From contig CAIXMD010000096.1 in the NCBI GenBank assembly GCA_903920415.1, forward strand, positions 1 to 7,605: a stretch of DNA of 7,605 bases. Direction: 5' to 3'. Positions 1-5,765 of this stretch are shown here, in pieces. The DNA is from an uncultured Desulfomonile sp. (GTDB lineage: Bacteria; Desulfobacterota; Desulfomonilia; Desulfomonilales; Desulfomonilaceae). The first letter of the stretch is position 1; the number at the start of each line of letters is the position of its first letter. The translations under genes were made by a program, and so were the position numbers. The notes beneath the pieces are model-generated. The model was not told where the DNA came from, searched no databases, and saw only the letters and a list, made by a program, of their open reading frames with translations.

Positions 1-59
1 GGAACCTGAAATAGCCTTCCCATTTTAGCGGGGGGCTCAAGCAAAATCCGATTCGTCAT
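1..59 (-). CDS. Start of an unidentified gene running off the left edge (partial)
   Basis: On the minus strand an ATG at 59 opens a frame that stays open to the window edge, reading MTNRILLEPPAKMGRLFQV. An AGGA lies about 8 nt upstream. It follows the stop of the GAF-domain gene by 52 bp in the same direction, so the two could be co-transcribed. The Ile-Leu-Leu-x-Pro-Pro beginning resembles N-termini of some radical-SAM/B12-binding proteins, but 19 residues are too few to name a family. Chance openness over 59 bases is quite possible. Confidence 0.3.
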   Translation of the reverse strand, partial: MTNRILLEPPAKMGRLFQV

Positions 60-111
60 CCTGGGGATCCTGTAGACTTCCTTATATTCTTTCGAGTTCG
101 TACAATTTATT

Positions 112-2460
112 CTATGAAACCATTCTCGAAGCCCTTTGGGTCAATGCTGGAGACTGGAGGTTCACGCCTACTCGGAGGGCTCTCAAGCCTTGCACGCCCG
201 GCAGGTCATCGAGTTCCAGGGATTCTAGGTCGTCATTGAGATAGCCCTGAACCTGAAGAAAACCGATGTGATGCGTCATCTCATCATACTCATTCGGTCG
301 TGAATAGACGATGGCGACTTTACTTGGCTGAGTCAGCCGTTCATTTACGCCTTTGACCATGGCTTTGTCGATTCGAGAGCGAATAATTTCATGGCCCACG
401 TCATAAGCTCCATCCACATCGAAGCGTTTTTCATCAAACCGGAATCTTATGGACACAGGGTTATGACTGACGAGTATGAGGTGTGTGGCCTCCAGAGGAA
501 CTTTTAGTGACTTCCGAATGTCTTCCGCGTGCCAAGCGATCCCGCAGGCAACCATGAGCTGCCAGAGACGGAGGTTTTTCACGTAGAGCGTGTTGAAGGT
601 GCCATTTTCCATCATGGACGGCCCGACATAGATTATGTAATCCAATCCGTCAGTCTGATGCTTATTGAAATAGTGAGGAAACATGGCCTGTGCATCAGCT
701 TCTTCCCGGTCAAGGTAGGTCGAAATCCGTTGGTTGAAAAAAGAAATACTTCGTTCAAAATCTCTTCGTTCCCGATAGACCATCCCCATGGTAGGGTCCA
801 TGGCCTTTGTATAGGCCTCGATGCAATCTGTAACACGGGGTCCGAAATCTCGGAGCAGGTCAAAAAGGGGTTCCAACTCGTTTCTAAGGAACTTCAGAAT
901 CGACGTCTGATCTCCCGTGCTGAGGCCATTGCGAATCATCTCGAGGTGTCGCTCGGTTCGGTAGGACACTTCACTTAGAATGGGGAGAGATCTGGCTTCA
1001 GCAGCGGAGTGGACTATTTGAAGGGCTAAGTCGAGATGCTCAACAAGGTCCGACTGGATGGCCCGGTTTCGAGCCTCGGACGAACCCCGGACATCTGATG
1101 CACCATATAAGGGGAAGACATCCCTGAAGACTATCGGCTCTAATTCCGCTGGTTCCCCATTCTCCGGGCGCCCCAAGAGGCGAAGGGCGGCCTTTCGGAA
1201 ACGCCACTCTACCGAAGGATGTACGGCAGTACACTTTTCCTTGATGACGGCTTCCACGTGATGTTCGAATTCATCGAGGGATCTCTTGAGTGCCATTGAG
1301 AATAGCGGCAGGATTTGGCTCAGAACTAACTCCTCGCCCGGGCCGAAGTCACCAGGGTGCGGTGAACCGAGATCCAGTGTTCCAATGAGTTGTCCCTGAT
1401 ACCGAAGGGGAGCTACCATCATCGACCTAATACCGAACTCAAGGATTTCCTTGTCCATCCGCCCACGGGCTGGCTCCTCCGCCAGATCTCGGACCGTCAA
1501 TATCCCATCGCCCTGTACGGCTCTATCAAATACTGATCCAGCGAAATGGCTGACCGGCAGGTGCCGCGAGTCTGAGAATATACAGCAGTGGGTCATTTCG
1601 CAGCCGTTGTTGAGCAAGAGCACTTCGTCACTCTTTATGGCTGCCAGCCCAACGAACAGGTCTGGACGACGGAGAAGGGTTCTAAGCCTCTCTTGGAGCC
1701 TCAAGAATCCGTCCTGAGACGCGATGGAACTCTTGTCAATGAGATCCCTTTCTAGACCAGAGATAACTTCGGACGGTGTCACATCGACGGCATGCATGAC
1801 GGTAAATCCGTGGAACTCGAAATTTTCCGGAGGAACAAACTCGCGGAGTACTTGTGGTTCGTTGACATGTTGCATGATTGTGGACAAATCACCATCGGTG
1901 AGAGGCCGAAGCGGACCCACAGGGTGAACATCCACGAAACGCAAGTCTGGCCTAAACCGAAAATGCCTGTCCAGGTGAGTCTTTGGATCTTCTACGATCA
2001 GAACCATGGGATAGTCTAGGTCTTTGTCAATGCCGTAACACCTTCTCAGAATTAAGAGGGAAAACCGGATCATCCTTGCCCGCTCAAACTCATTCCATTC
2101 CACGTCGAGTCTCCCCCGGAAAGATCCGTCGTCGTTAACGAGGAGTCGCTGAAACATAGGGGAGACGAAGACAGGGCGAAGGGTGAAGGGAACAAGGGCA
2201 CCTACTAGCTCGGTCTCCCAAAACGCGGAAGGGAAGACAGCACTCATAAGCGCTCGAACTAAATCCTGGTGAGCCTCCAAAACGGAGAAGTCCTCCATTG
2301 GCTCCAGAAGCTGCGGTGCTCCAGCGAGGCTGGTCTGGATTGTCTCCAGTACTCGCATCCGATAAAGATCGGAGGAAACGGTGGTCTGCGTCCAGTAGTC
2401 AATAAGAGTCTTCAGACTAAACAAACAACGATACGGAGGGTCTTGGACAACTTTATTCAT
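112..2460 (-). CDS. Large GAF-domain protein of unknown function (782 aa)
   Basis: The frame extends upstream to 2514, but the ATG at 2460 is preferred because GGAGG sits 9 nt before it and no good site precedes the longer start. No signal peptide or clear membrane segment is visible, so it should be cytoplasmic. Residues about 1-250 form an N-terminal region I cannot assign. Residues about 266-392 look like a GAF sensor domain, including a core like GIRSMMVAPLRYQGQLIGTLDLGS. The remaining ~390 residues are mostly helical, with no catalytic domain I recognise: no HisKA/HATPase, GGDEF or HTH motif. Overall it resembles, from memory, ~800-residue GAF proteins best known from Bacteroidetes. A signalling or ligand-sensing role is inferred from the GAF domain only. 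It may share a transcript with the partial gene to its left. Confidence 0.85.
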   Translation of the reverse strand: MNKVVQDPPYRCLFSLKTLIDYWTQTTVSSDLYRMRVLETIQTSLAGAPQLLEPMEDFSVLEAHQDLVRALMSAVFPSAFWETELVGALVPFTLRPVFVSPMFQRLLVNDDGSFRGRLDVEWNEFERARMIRFSLLILRRCYGIDKDLDYPMVLIVEDPKTHLDRHFRFRPDLRFVDVHPVGPLRPLTDGDLSTIMQHVNEPQVLREFVPPENFEFHGFTVMHAVDVTPSEVISGLERDLIDKSSIASQDGFLRLQERLRTLLRRPDLFVGLAAIKSDEVLLLNNGCEMTHCCIFSDSRHLPVSHFAGSVFDRAVQGDGILTVRDLAEEPARGRMDKEILEFGIRSMMVAPLRYQGQLIGTLDLGSPHPGDFGPGEELVLSQILPLFSMALKRSLDEFEHHVEAVIKEKCTAVHPSVEWRFRKAALRLLGRPENGEPAELEPIVFRDVFPLYGASDVRGSSEARNRAIQSDLVEHLDLALQIVHSAAEARSLPILSEVSYRTERHLEMIRNGLSTGDQTSILKFLRNELEPLFDLLRDFGPRVTDCIEAYTKAMDPTMGMVYRERRDFERSISFFNQRISTYLDREEADAQAMFPHYFNKHQTDGLDYIIYVGPSMMENGTFNTLYVKNLRLWQLMVACGIAWHAEDIRKSLKVPLEATHLILVSHNPVSIRFRFDEKRFDVDGAYDVGHEIIRSRIDKAMVKGVNERLTQPSKVAIVYSRPNEYDEMTHHIGFLQVQGYLNDDLESLELDDLPGVQGLRALRVGVNLQSPALTQRASRMVS

Positions 2461-2867
2461 TGTGAAATTCCTCCAGTGAGCTTTTCGAAGTTCCAGAGGC
2501 ATCGGGACTCTCAAGGGTTGTGTAAAGGTGCACTATAGCAGTTCTCAAAAATAATCGCGAAAAGAGCTGGTCTGGAAAAACTGGCGGTGCCATAAGTGGA
2601 TGATCTGCTCTAAATTAAGGAAAAAGGACGAGAGCAGCACAGATGACAAAGAGACCCAGAAGGAAACACGGATCGGCATTCAAGGCAAAGGTGGCGTTTG
2701 AGCCATCCTAGACGCAGCAAGTTCAATCATTGATGACGCTGACGCCATGCACTCATGAAGATTCATTGGCCGTGGAATAATATCGAATACAGCCCGAAAG
2801 CCCTATTCCAAGACATCTTCTGAACCGGCCACACCGGATAACAGACCAAGCCCTTTAGCATGACCCG
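2461..2867. other. Intergenic region with no intact gene
   Basis: About 400 bp lie between the start of the GAF gene and the end of hgcB, both on the minus strand. It holds a possible weak minus-strand -10 box for the GAF gene (TATAGT, 2532-2537, without a convincing -35), the IS3-type transposase relic at 2643-2711, and a small GC hairpin CCGG-5 nt-CCGG near 2826-2838. There is no T-tract terminator after hgcB. The rest shows no recognisable coding signal and probably represents decayed mobile-element DNA. Confidence 0.5.
2643..2711 (+). pseudogene. Relic of IS3-family transposase OrfA N-terminus
   Basis: An ATG preceded by a purine-rich stretch (AAGGAAAAAGGA, somewhat far upstream) opens a frame reading MTKRPRRKHGSAFKAKVAFE, then Pro-Ser-stop. 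From memory the first 20 residues match the start of IS3-type OrfA proteins (basic stretch, then S-x-x-F-K-A-K-V-A). A true OrfA would continue for about 80 more residues, with a helix-turn-helix and then a frameshift into OrfB; none of that follows. The match ends abruptly after the Glu codon, so this is a deletion remnant. I could not identify a terminal inverted repeat or target duplication. Confidence 0.6.
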
Positions 2868-3191
2868 TCAGGGCCGACACTGAGAATCACTCACTCCGTC
2901 TGATTCGATTATGCAGCAGCACGATGAGTTTTGTCGCCCAAGTGCTGTGTTGATGACTGCCGCAGCACAGCCCACGCCAGCGCGGACGGCGATAGCTAGA
3001 CTTGGACAGTTTCGAGCGCATGCACCGCATTCCATACATGCATCGCGAGTCTTGATGAGGGCTTTCCCGTTCTGGCGGACAAACACAGCATGGGGACACA
3101 CTTCAAGACACAAGCCACATCCAGTGCATTTGTCCTCATCCAGCTCGAGGGTCACAACGTCTTTGAGATAGATGAACGGATCTCGTGCCAT
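2868..3191 (-). CDS. hgcB: HgcB, 4Fe-4S ferredoxin of mercury methylation (107 aa)
   Basis: HgcB is the dicluster ferredoxin that supplies low-potential electrons to the HgcA corrinoid during methylation of Hg(II). Two CxxCxxCxxxCP motifs are visible: Cys22/25/28/32 and Cys52/55/58/62. The family hallmark GVGCAA follows with Cys75, and a C-terminal cysteine cluster Cys91-92-93 corresponds to the terminal Cys pair of known HgcB. The ATG at 3191 is chosen because AAGGGGA precedes it by about 6 nt and overlaps the hgcA stop codon; the frame runs further upstream but only as a shadow of hgcA. The gap to hgcA is 11 nt, implying translational coupling. Unusually, the protein continues about 14 residues past the Cys cluster and contains another Cys (105) near its end. 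Confidence 0.93.
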   Translation of the reverse strand: MARDPFIYLKDVVTLELDEDKCTGCGLCLEVCPHAVFVRQNGKALIKTRDACMECGACARNCPSLAIAVRAGVGCAAAVINTALGRQNSSCCCIIESDGVSDSQCRP

Positions 3192-3202
3192 CAGAGTTCC
3201 CC

Positions 3203-4366
3203 TTATGCGATGATGAACCTTGCTGTGAGCCACAAACCCAATCCTAAAGCTATTGAAGCGATCTGGAGAGGCACAGCCCAACGCATCTCCTTTCGCACTC
3301 CCGACAAAGACGTATAGGTCGAAGCCCCTGTGAAATTCATTGAAAGGTAGGTTGCCAAACCTGGAATCAACAGCAGCCATGCCGCAGTTTCGATGGGGTC
3401 CGGCCAACTCCCCAAAAAATGAGCCCGCGCAGCAAGAACAGCTCCTACAGCGATAAGTCCGGGAATAATCCCCTTCAGAGCAAAGGCACGTCCCGGCAAC
3501 CACGGCAAAAGAATAGGAGTCACAATTGCCCCGGCCACTATCGCGGCCAAGAGTCCGCAGATCGCAAAGGTCCCATAGGTGATCGAATTGGACCAGAATC
3601 CGGCCGGACCGCCGAGCCCTCCCAGCAGGAACAGGACTGGAGCAACAAAGGCAGCCACTCTCAGCGTTGCAACCAATTCCACTGGAACCAAGATGGTTCT
3701 TTCCAACGTGGAGAAAGACTTTCGCCGCATTTCCGGTGTGGCCCTAAATTCTCCATCTATAAATTTCCTCAGGTCGGTAGAGCGAATCGGGCCGTACGTG
3801 ACCTTGTAACCCGAAAGATCACGAACCCGGTGCGCCGAAACTCCAGGGGCAGCGAGCTGGGGAAGGATCAATCGGCGGTGCGATGCGATTTCCGTAAGCC
3901 CACTTGTCTGAACCCGTTGAACCAGCTCTTCTGTGCTGAAAGTCCCTTTTCCGGCCGCACACCACACATTGATTCCATCAGTGTCCAGCACAAGAATCCA
4001 GGCGCTGCTTTCACAAAGTTCTTTTCGGAGGCTGTCGAAGCTCATTTTGTAGTTTGCGGTCACAAAAACCGCGGAATCAGCATCGGCATCACCCACCGCA
4101 TAGAGACCCGGGTCCACTCTGTAATCCATTCTCCCAACGCCCCAGCGGGCAAGAAACGTGCCCCAATGGTCGGTCCATGACAAATCAGTGCCGACACGCG
4201 GGACCTCGCCCACCGGTGTTACGATGGAACCAACCACAAAGGGCTGGTCAAGTCTGGGATGGCTCAACTGAGCCACAGCGGGCCGCTGGGGTCAGCAGCT
4301 TGCCGTTGTTTTCAGCCCGGCAACTGACGGATCTTTCTCGGCGGAAAAGGTGTTTTGAGATGTCAT
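3203..4366 (-). CDS. hgcA: HgcA, membrane corrinoid protein of mercury methylation, probable selenoprotein (387 aa with Sec25)
   Basis: HgcA carries a methylated corrinoid and transfers the methyl group to Hg(II). The cap-helix signature NVWCAAGK is at residues 133-140, with Cys136 the expected corrinoid ligand, inside a CFeSP-like domain (about 80-190). Five hydrophobic segments follow (about 227-250, 262-288, 297-317, 327-342, 363-386), as in the family. The conserved part begins at a GTG (4276) with no Shine-Dalgarno. The same frame starts 30 codons earlier at ATG 4366, with AGGGG 8 nt upstream, and is interrupted only by TGA at 4292-4294 (Ser-Cys-TGA-Pro). A hairpin at SECIS spacing follows (4260-4275). 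I read the TGA as selenocysteine, giving a Cys24-Sec25 pair. Alternatives are a 24-codon leader peptide with a GTG start, or a TGC/TGT-to-TGA mutation. The family call is near certain; the Sec reading is an inference. Confidence 0.95.
4260..4294 (-). promoter_or_regulatory. Candidate bacterial SECIS element in hgcA, with the UGA it would recode
   Basis: On the minus strand the TGA (4294-4292) is followed after 19 nt by a perfect inverted repeat, TGGCTCA-GT-TGAGCCA. This gives a 5-6 bp stem with a small AGUU-type apical loop starting about 23 nt after the UGA, with a G in its first two positions. Bacterial SECIS loops usually lie roughly 16-37 nt after the UGA, so position and shape fit. A competing hairpin (4273-4290: 7 bp with one bulged U and a GCC loop) lies closer to the UGA and overlaps it. 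The hairpin also buries the alternative GTG start. Folding energy was not computed. Confidence 0.55.
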
Positions 4367-4408
4367 TGAACCTGCCCCTCTCTTTCCGGACTTTCCCGGT
4401 TGTCAACT

Positions 4409-4427
4409 GCCGGCCTGATAAGCCGGC
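4409..4427 (-). promoter_or_regulatory. GC-rich hairpin between arsR-like gene and hgcA
   Basis: Two copies of GCCGGC separated by 7 nt can form a 6-bp stem beginning 3 nt after the regulator's stop codon. No T-tract follows it on the minus strand, so it is not a normal terminator. It could be an attenuator or an mRNA-stabilising/processing hairpin that sets different levels of the regulator and HgcAB. A second short CCGG/CCGG repeat follows before the hgcA Shine-Dalgarno. Confidence 0.35.
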
Positions 4428-4430
4428 TGT

Positions 4431-4898
4431 TTACTGGTAGCTAGATGCTGATGCCGCAGGATCAACTGAGTCACAGTTCTGTCCGCAACTTGGCGTTCCT
4501 GTGCGTTCTCGAGACACTGCATTACGGGTCAAATCATCCTTTTCACGTGAGGGCTCGTCTTGTAGAAGCCCGCTGGGAAGGCGGCCGGCCAACAAGTCCG
4601 ACAAAGCCGCTACCGGAGCCGTATCTACCCAACATTCGATGTTCTTGCCTCGCCTTGCCACCCTAATCAGACCCGCGTTCCGTAGCTCCTTGATGTGGTG
4701 AGATACGGTCGAAGCCGCTATATTAACTTCTTCAGCCAGTTGCCCGACATAGCGTTTTGCTTCCGAGTTCCAGGTGCATCTGGTGCCCGGTGGGCAGCAC
4801 GAAATGAGGCGCAAGAAGATGTGTAGGCGATGGGGGTTTGATAGCGCTTTAAACATTTCGGCGAATTGCTGCATCTGTTCGTTTTGATTATTTGACAT
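4431..4898 (-). CDS. ArsR-family transcriptional regulator, cysteine-rich, upstream of hgcAB (155 aa)
   Basis: This is a winged-helix regulator of the ArsR/SmtB type. Residues about 10-30 (FAEMFKALSNPHRLHIFLRL) are the typical first helices, and 51-73 (VGQLAEEVNIAASTVSHHIKEL) is the helix-turn-helix. The beta wing follows (LIRVARRGKNIECWV). The classic ELCVCDL metal site is absent; instead a CCPPGTRC insert (Cys34, 35, 41) precedes the HTH, with Cys89 in the wing. A ~50-residue hydrophilic tail holds CGQNC (Cys138, 142). The gene precedes hgcA by 64 bp in the same direction. An ArsR-like regulator next to hgcAB is known to control their expression in a Pseudodesulfovibrio methylator, so the same role is likely here. 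No Shine-Dalgarno precedes the ATG, and the predicted transcript start falls on it, suggesting a leaderless mRNA. The effector (As, Hg, thiol or other) is unknown. Confidence 0.88.
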   Translation of the reverse strand: MSNNQNEQMQQFAEMFKALSNPHRLHIFLRLISCCPPGTRCTWNSEAKRYVGQLAEEVNIAASTVSHHIKELRNAGLIRVARRGKNIECWVDTAPVAALSDLLAGRLPSGLLQDEPSREKDDLTRNAVSRERTGTPSCGQNCDSVDPAASASSYQ

Positions 4899-4910
4899 AT
4901 TTCGAAATAT
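4897..4910. promoter_or_regulatory. Perfect 14-bp palindrome, likely operator of the ArsR-like regulator
   Basis: ATATTTCGAAATAT is a perfect palindrome. It overlaps five of the six bases of the -10 box and the first base pair of the regulator's start codon. ArsR-family dimers bind AT-rich palindromes over or near the promoter they repress, so this is the natural autorepression site. That it is the binding site is inferred from position and symmetry. Confidence 0.6.
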
Positions 4911-4934
4911 AAAACATCATCCCTCGCCTGTCAA
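4906..4934 (-). promoter_or_regulatory. Sigma-70 promoter of arsR-hgcA-hgcB
   Basis: On the minus strand the consensus -35 TTGACA (4934-4929) is separated by exactly 17 bp from TATATT (4911-4906), which matches the -10 consensus at five of six positions. Counting 7 nt further puts the transcription start on the A of the regulator's ATG (4898), so the message would be leaderless. This is the best promoter in the window and is well placed to drive all three genes. Confidence 0.8.
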
Positions 4935-4935
4935 C

Positions 4936-4967
4936 AAAAAAAAATCAACCTATCAGTAAAGGTTGAC
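4936..4967 (-). terminator. Intrinsic terminator upstream of the arsR-hgcAB promoter
   Basis: Read on the minus strand, GTCAACC, a 10-nt loop, then GGTTGAT form a 7-bp stem including one G-U pair, followed at once by nine T residues. It ends one base before the -35 box of the arsR-hgcAB promoter. It would stop transcription coming from the phosphoesterase-like gene and insulate the mercury operon. The stem is only moderately GC-rich. Confidence 0.55.
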
Positions 4968-5125
4968 AGAAATCTACCATAATTCCGAACTCCCAGTCTG
5001 CGTCCGCCTGATGCATGTCTCCACTATGGTGACATTGACTTGAAATCTAGGTAAATGGAACCTCACTTTTCGTTGAGTGCCGTGTCCCTGAGCCGAATTC
5101 TACTTCTATCGCAAACTTCCGGAAA

Positions 5126-5479
5126 TTACGGTCTAACGCTCAGACGATTATGCCTTTGCTGGTACGCGGCCTTATTCGACTGGGTTATTTTTTGAGAACA
5201 CTGACCAAGAATCAAATCACCGCCCACGAGAACCAATTCGCAATTGGTGGTCTGGTCCTTGACGTCTAGGGCTATTTCCTGGGCGATGAGATTCAAAATT
5301 CTGGCATTTACACCCTGTGGCCTGTCTTTTATACGGCTCCGTGTATCGGCCAGAAATGCAAAGCTCCACGAGCCTTCTTCGCCGAACGAGTTGAACGAAG
5401 GCAATAGCAGAAGAAGGCCTATCAACAAAATCTTCACGGAGATCAAACTTAACCTAGCCAGATTTTTTCGAGATATCAT
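5126..5479 (-). pseudogene. Truncated exported calcineurin-like phosphoesterase (117 codons remain)
   Basis: The ATG at 5479 has AAGGA 7 nt upstream and begins a clear signal peptide: basic MISRKNLARLSLISVK, then a Leu-rich core, with likely cleavage near residue 35. The following SFAFLADTR and ELVLVGGDLI resemble the first two metal-site blocks (D-x-[HT]R-like and GD-motif) of metallophosphoesterases. A functional enzyme would need at least 100-200 more residues with GNH[DE] and later His motifs, but the frame stops at TAA (5126-5128). Downstream minus-strand DNA (about 4985-5064) reads, in another frame and past stops, CHHSGDMHQADADWEF, possibly a decayed continuation. I infer a dead gene; a short secreted protein is the alternative. 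Family assignment is tentative. Confidence 0.5.
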
Positions 5480-5492
5480 TTTGAGATCCTTA
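5478..5492 (+). repeat. 15-bp direct repeat, copy 1 (second copy at 7177-7191)
   Basis: ATTTTGAGATCCTTA occurs identically at 5478-5492 and 7177-7191 on the same strand. The first copy is the ribosome-binding region of the phosphoesterase relic read on the other strand; the second is upstream of HU. A chance match of this length within one window is uncommon but not rare, so shared function is uncertain. Confidence 0.3.
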
Positions 5493-5765
5493 TTCTGAGT
5501 GCTGCAGCCCAGAGACCTTGTCCTGATAGTAGTCCGACTCCGTTGACTGTCAGTCACTCAGTTAGAGCGACTTGCTTTAAGGCACATCATATCCCTATGC
5601 GCCTGTATCAAATGTACTCTTGAGGATGCATTCTGGCAAATAGTCGGATATCTGCAAATCCTTTTTTAGGGAGCATCCTGCAGATGCGTTCTTAGACAAC
5701 TTTGCCCCCGCTTTTGTGTTAAAATGAATCCAGTGCTGACCCCATTGACAAGAGAGGAAAATATC
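5480..5765. promoter_or_regulatory. Divergent intergenic region upstream of the phosphoesterase relic and the flavodoxin gene
   Basis: No gene is supported in these 286 bp. A 13-bp odd palindrome TGACTG-T-CAGTCA lies at 5544-5556 and could be an operator or -35 region for the minus-strand gene. Further right, AGGATGC (5623-5629) pairs with GCATCCT (5673-5679), and GCATC-CTGCA-GATGC (5673-5687) offers a competing hairpin. A T6 run follows a weak GGAT/ATCC stem at 5646-5666. A plausible -10 for the flavodoxin gene is TAAAAT (5720-5725), but no good -35 is seen. Confidence 0.35.

Noticed and set aside
529..2019. Several plus-strand open frames inside the GAF gene
   Set aside because: They are antisense shadows of a long, well-supported minus-strand gene; none has a ribosome-binding site or recognisable domain.
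2755..2823. Small plus-strand frame reading MKIHWPWNNIEYSPKALFQD...
   Set aside because: 22 codons with no Shine-Dalgarno and no recognisable family; more likely chance within decayed DNA.
2830..2870. TGA at the end of hgcB as a further selenocysteine codon
   Set aside because: The read-through frame shows no conserved-looking sequence and the context (Gln-Cys-Arg-Pro-TGA) does not match a family Cys position; the Cys cluster has already ended.
3192..3503. Upstream extension of the hgcB frame to 211 residues
   Set aside because: The extra part overlaps the hgcA membrane domain in another frame, has no similarity to a ferredoxin, and the ATG at 3191 has a strong Shine-Dalgarno.
3419..4180. 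A 253-codon plus-strand open frame opposite hgcA
   Set aside because: Its low-complexity Ser/Arg/Pro/Asn-rich product is typical of antisense reading; hgcA on the other strand carries the family signature.
4963..4989. Plus-strand TTGACA as a promoter
   Set aside because: The nearest -10-like CATAAT is only 9 bp away and no plus-strand gene follows; the sequence is an arm of the minus-strand terminator.
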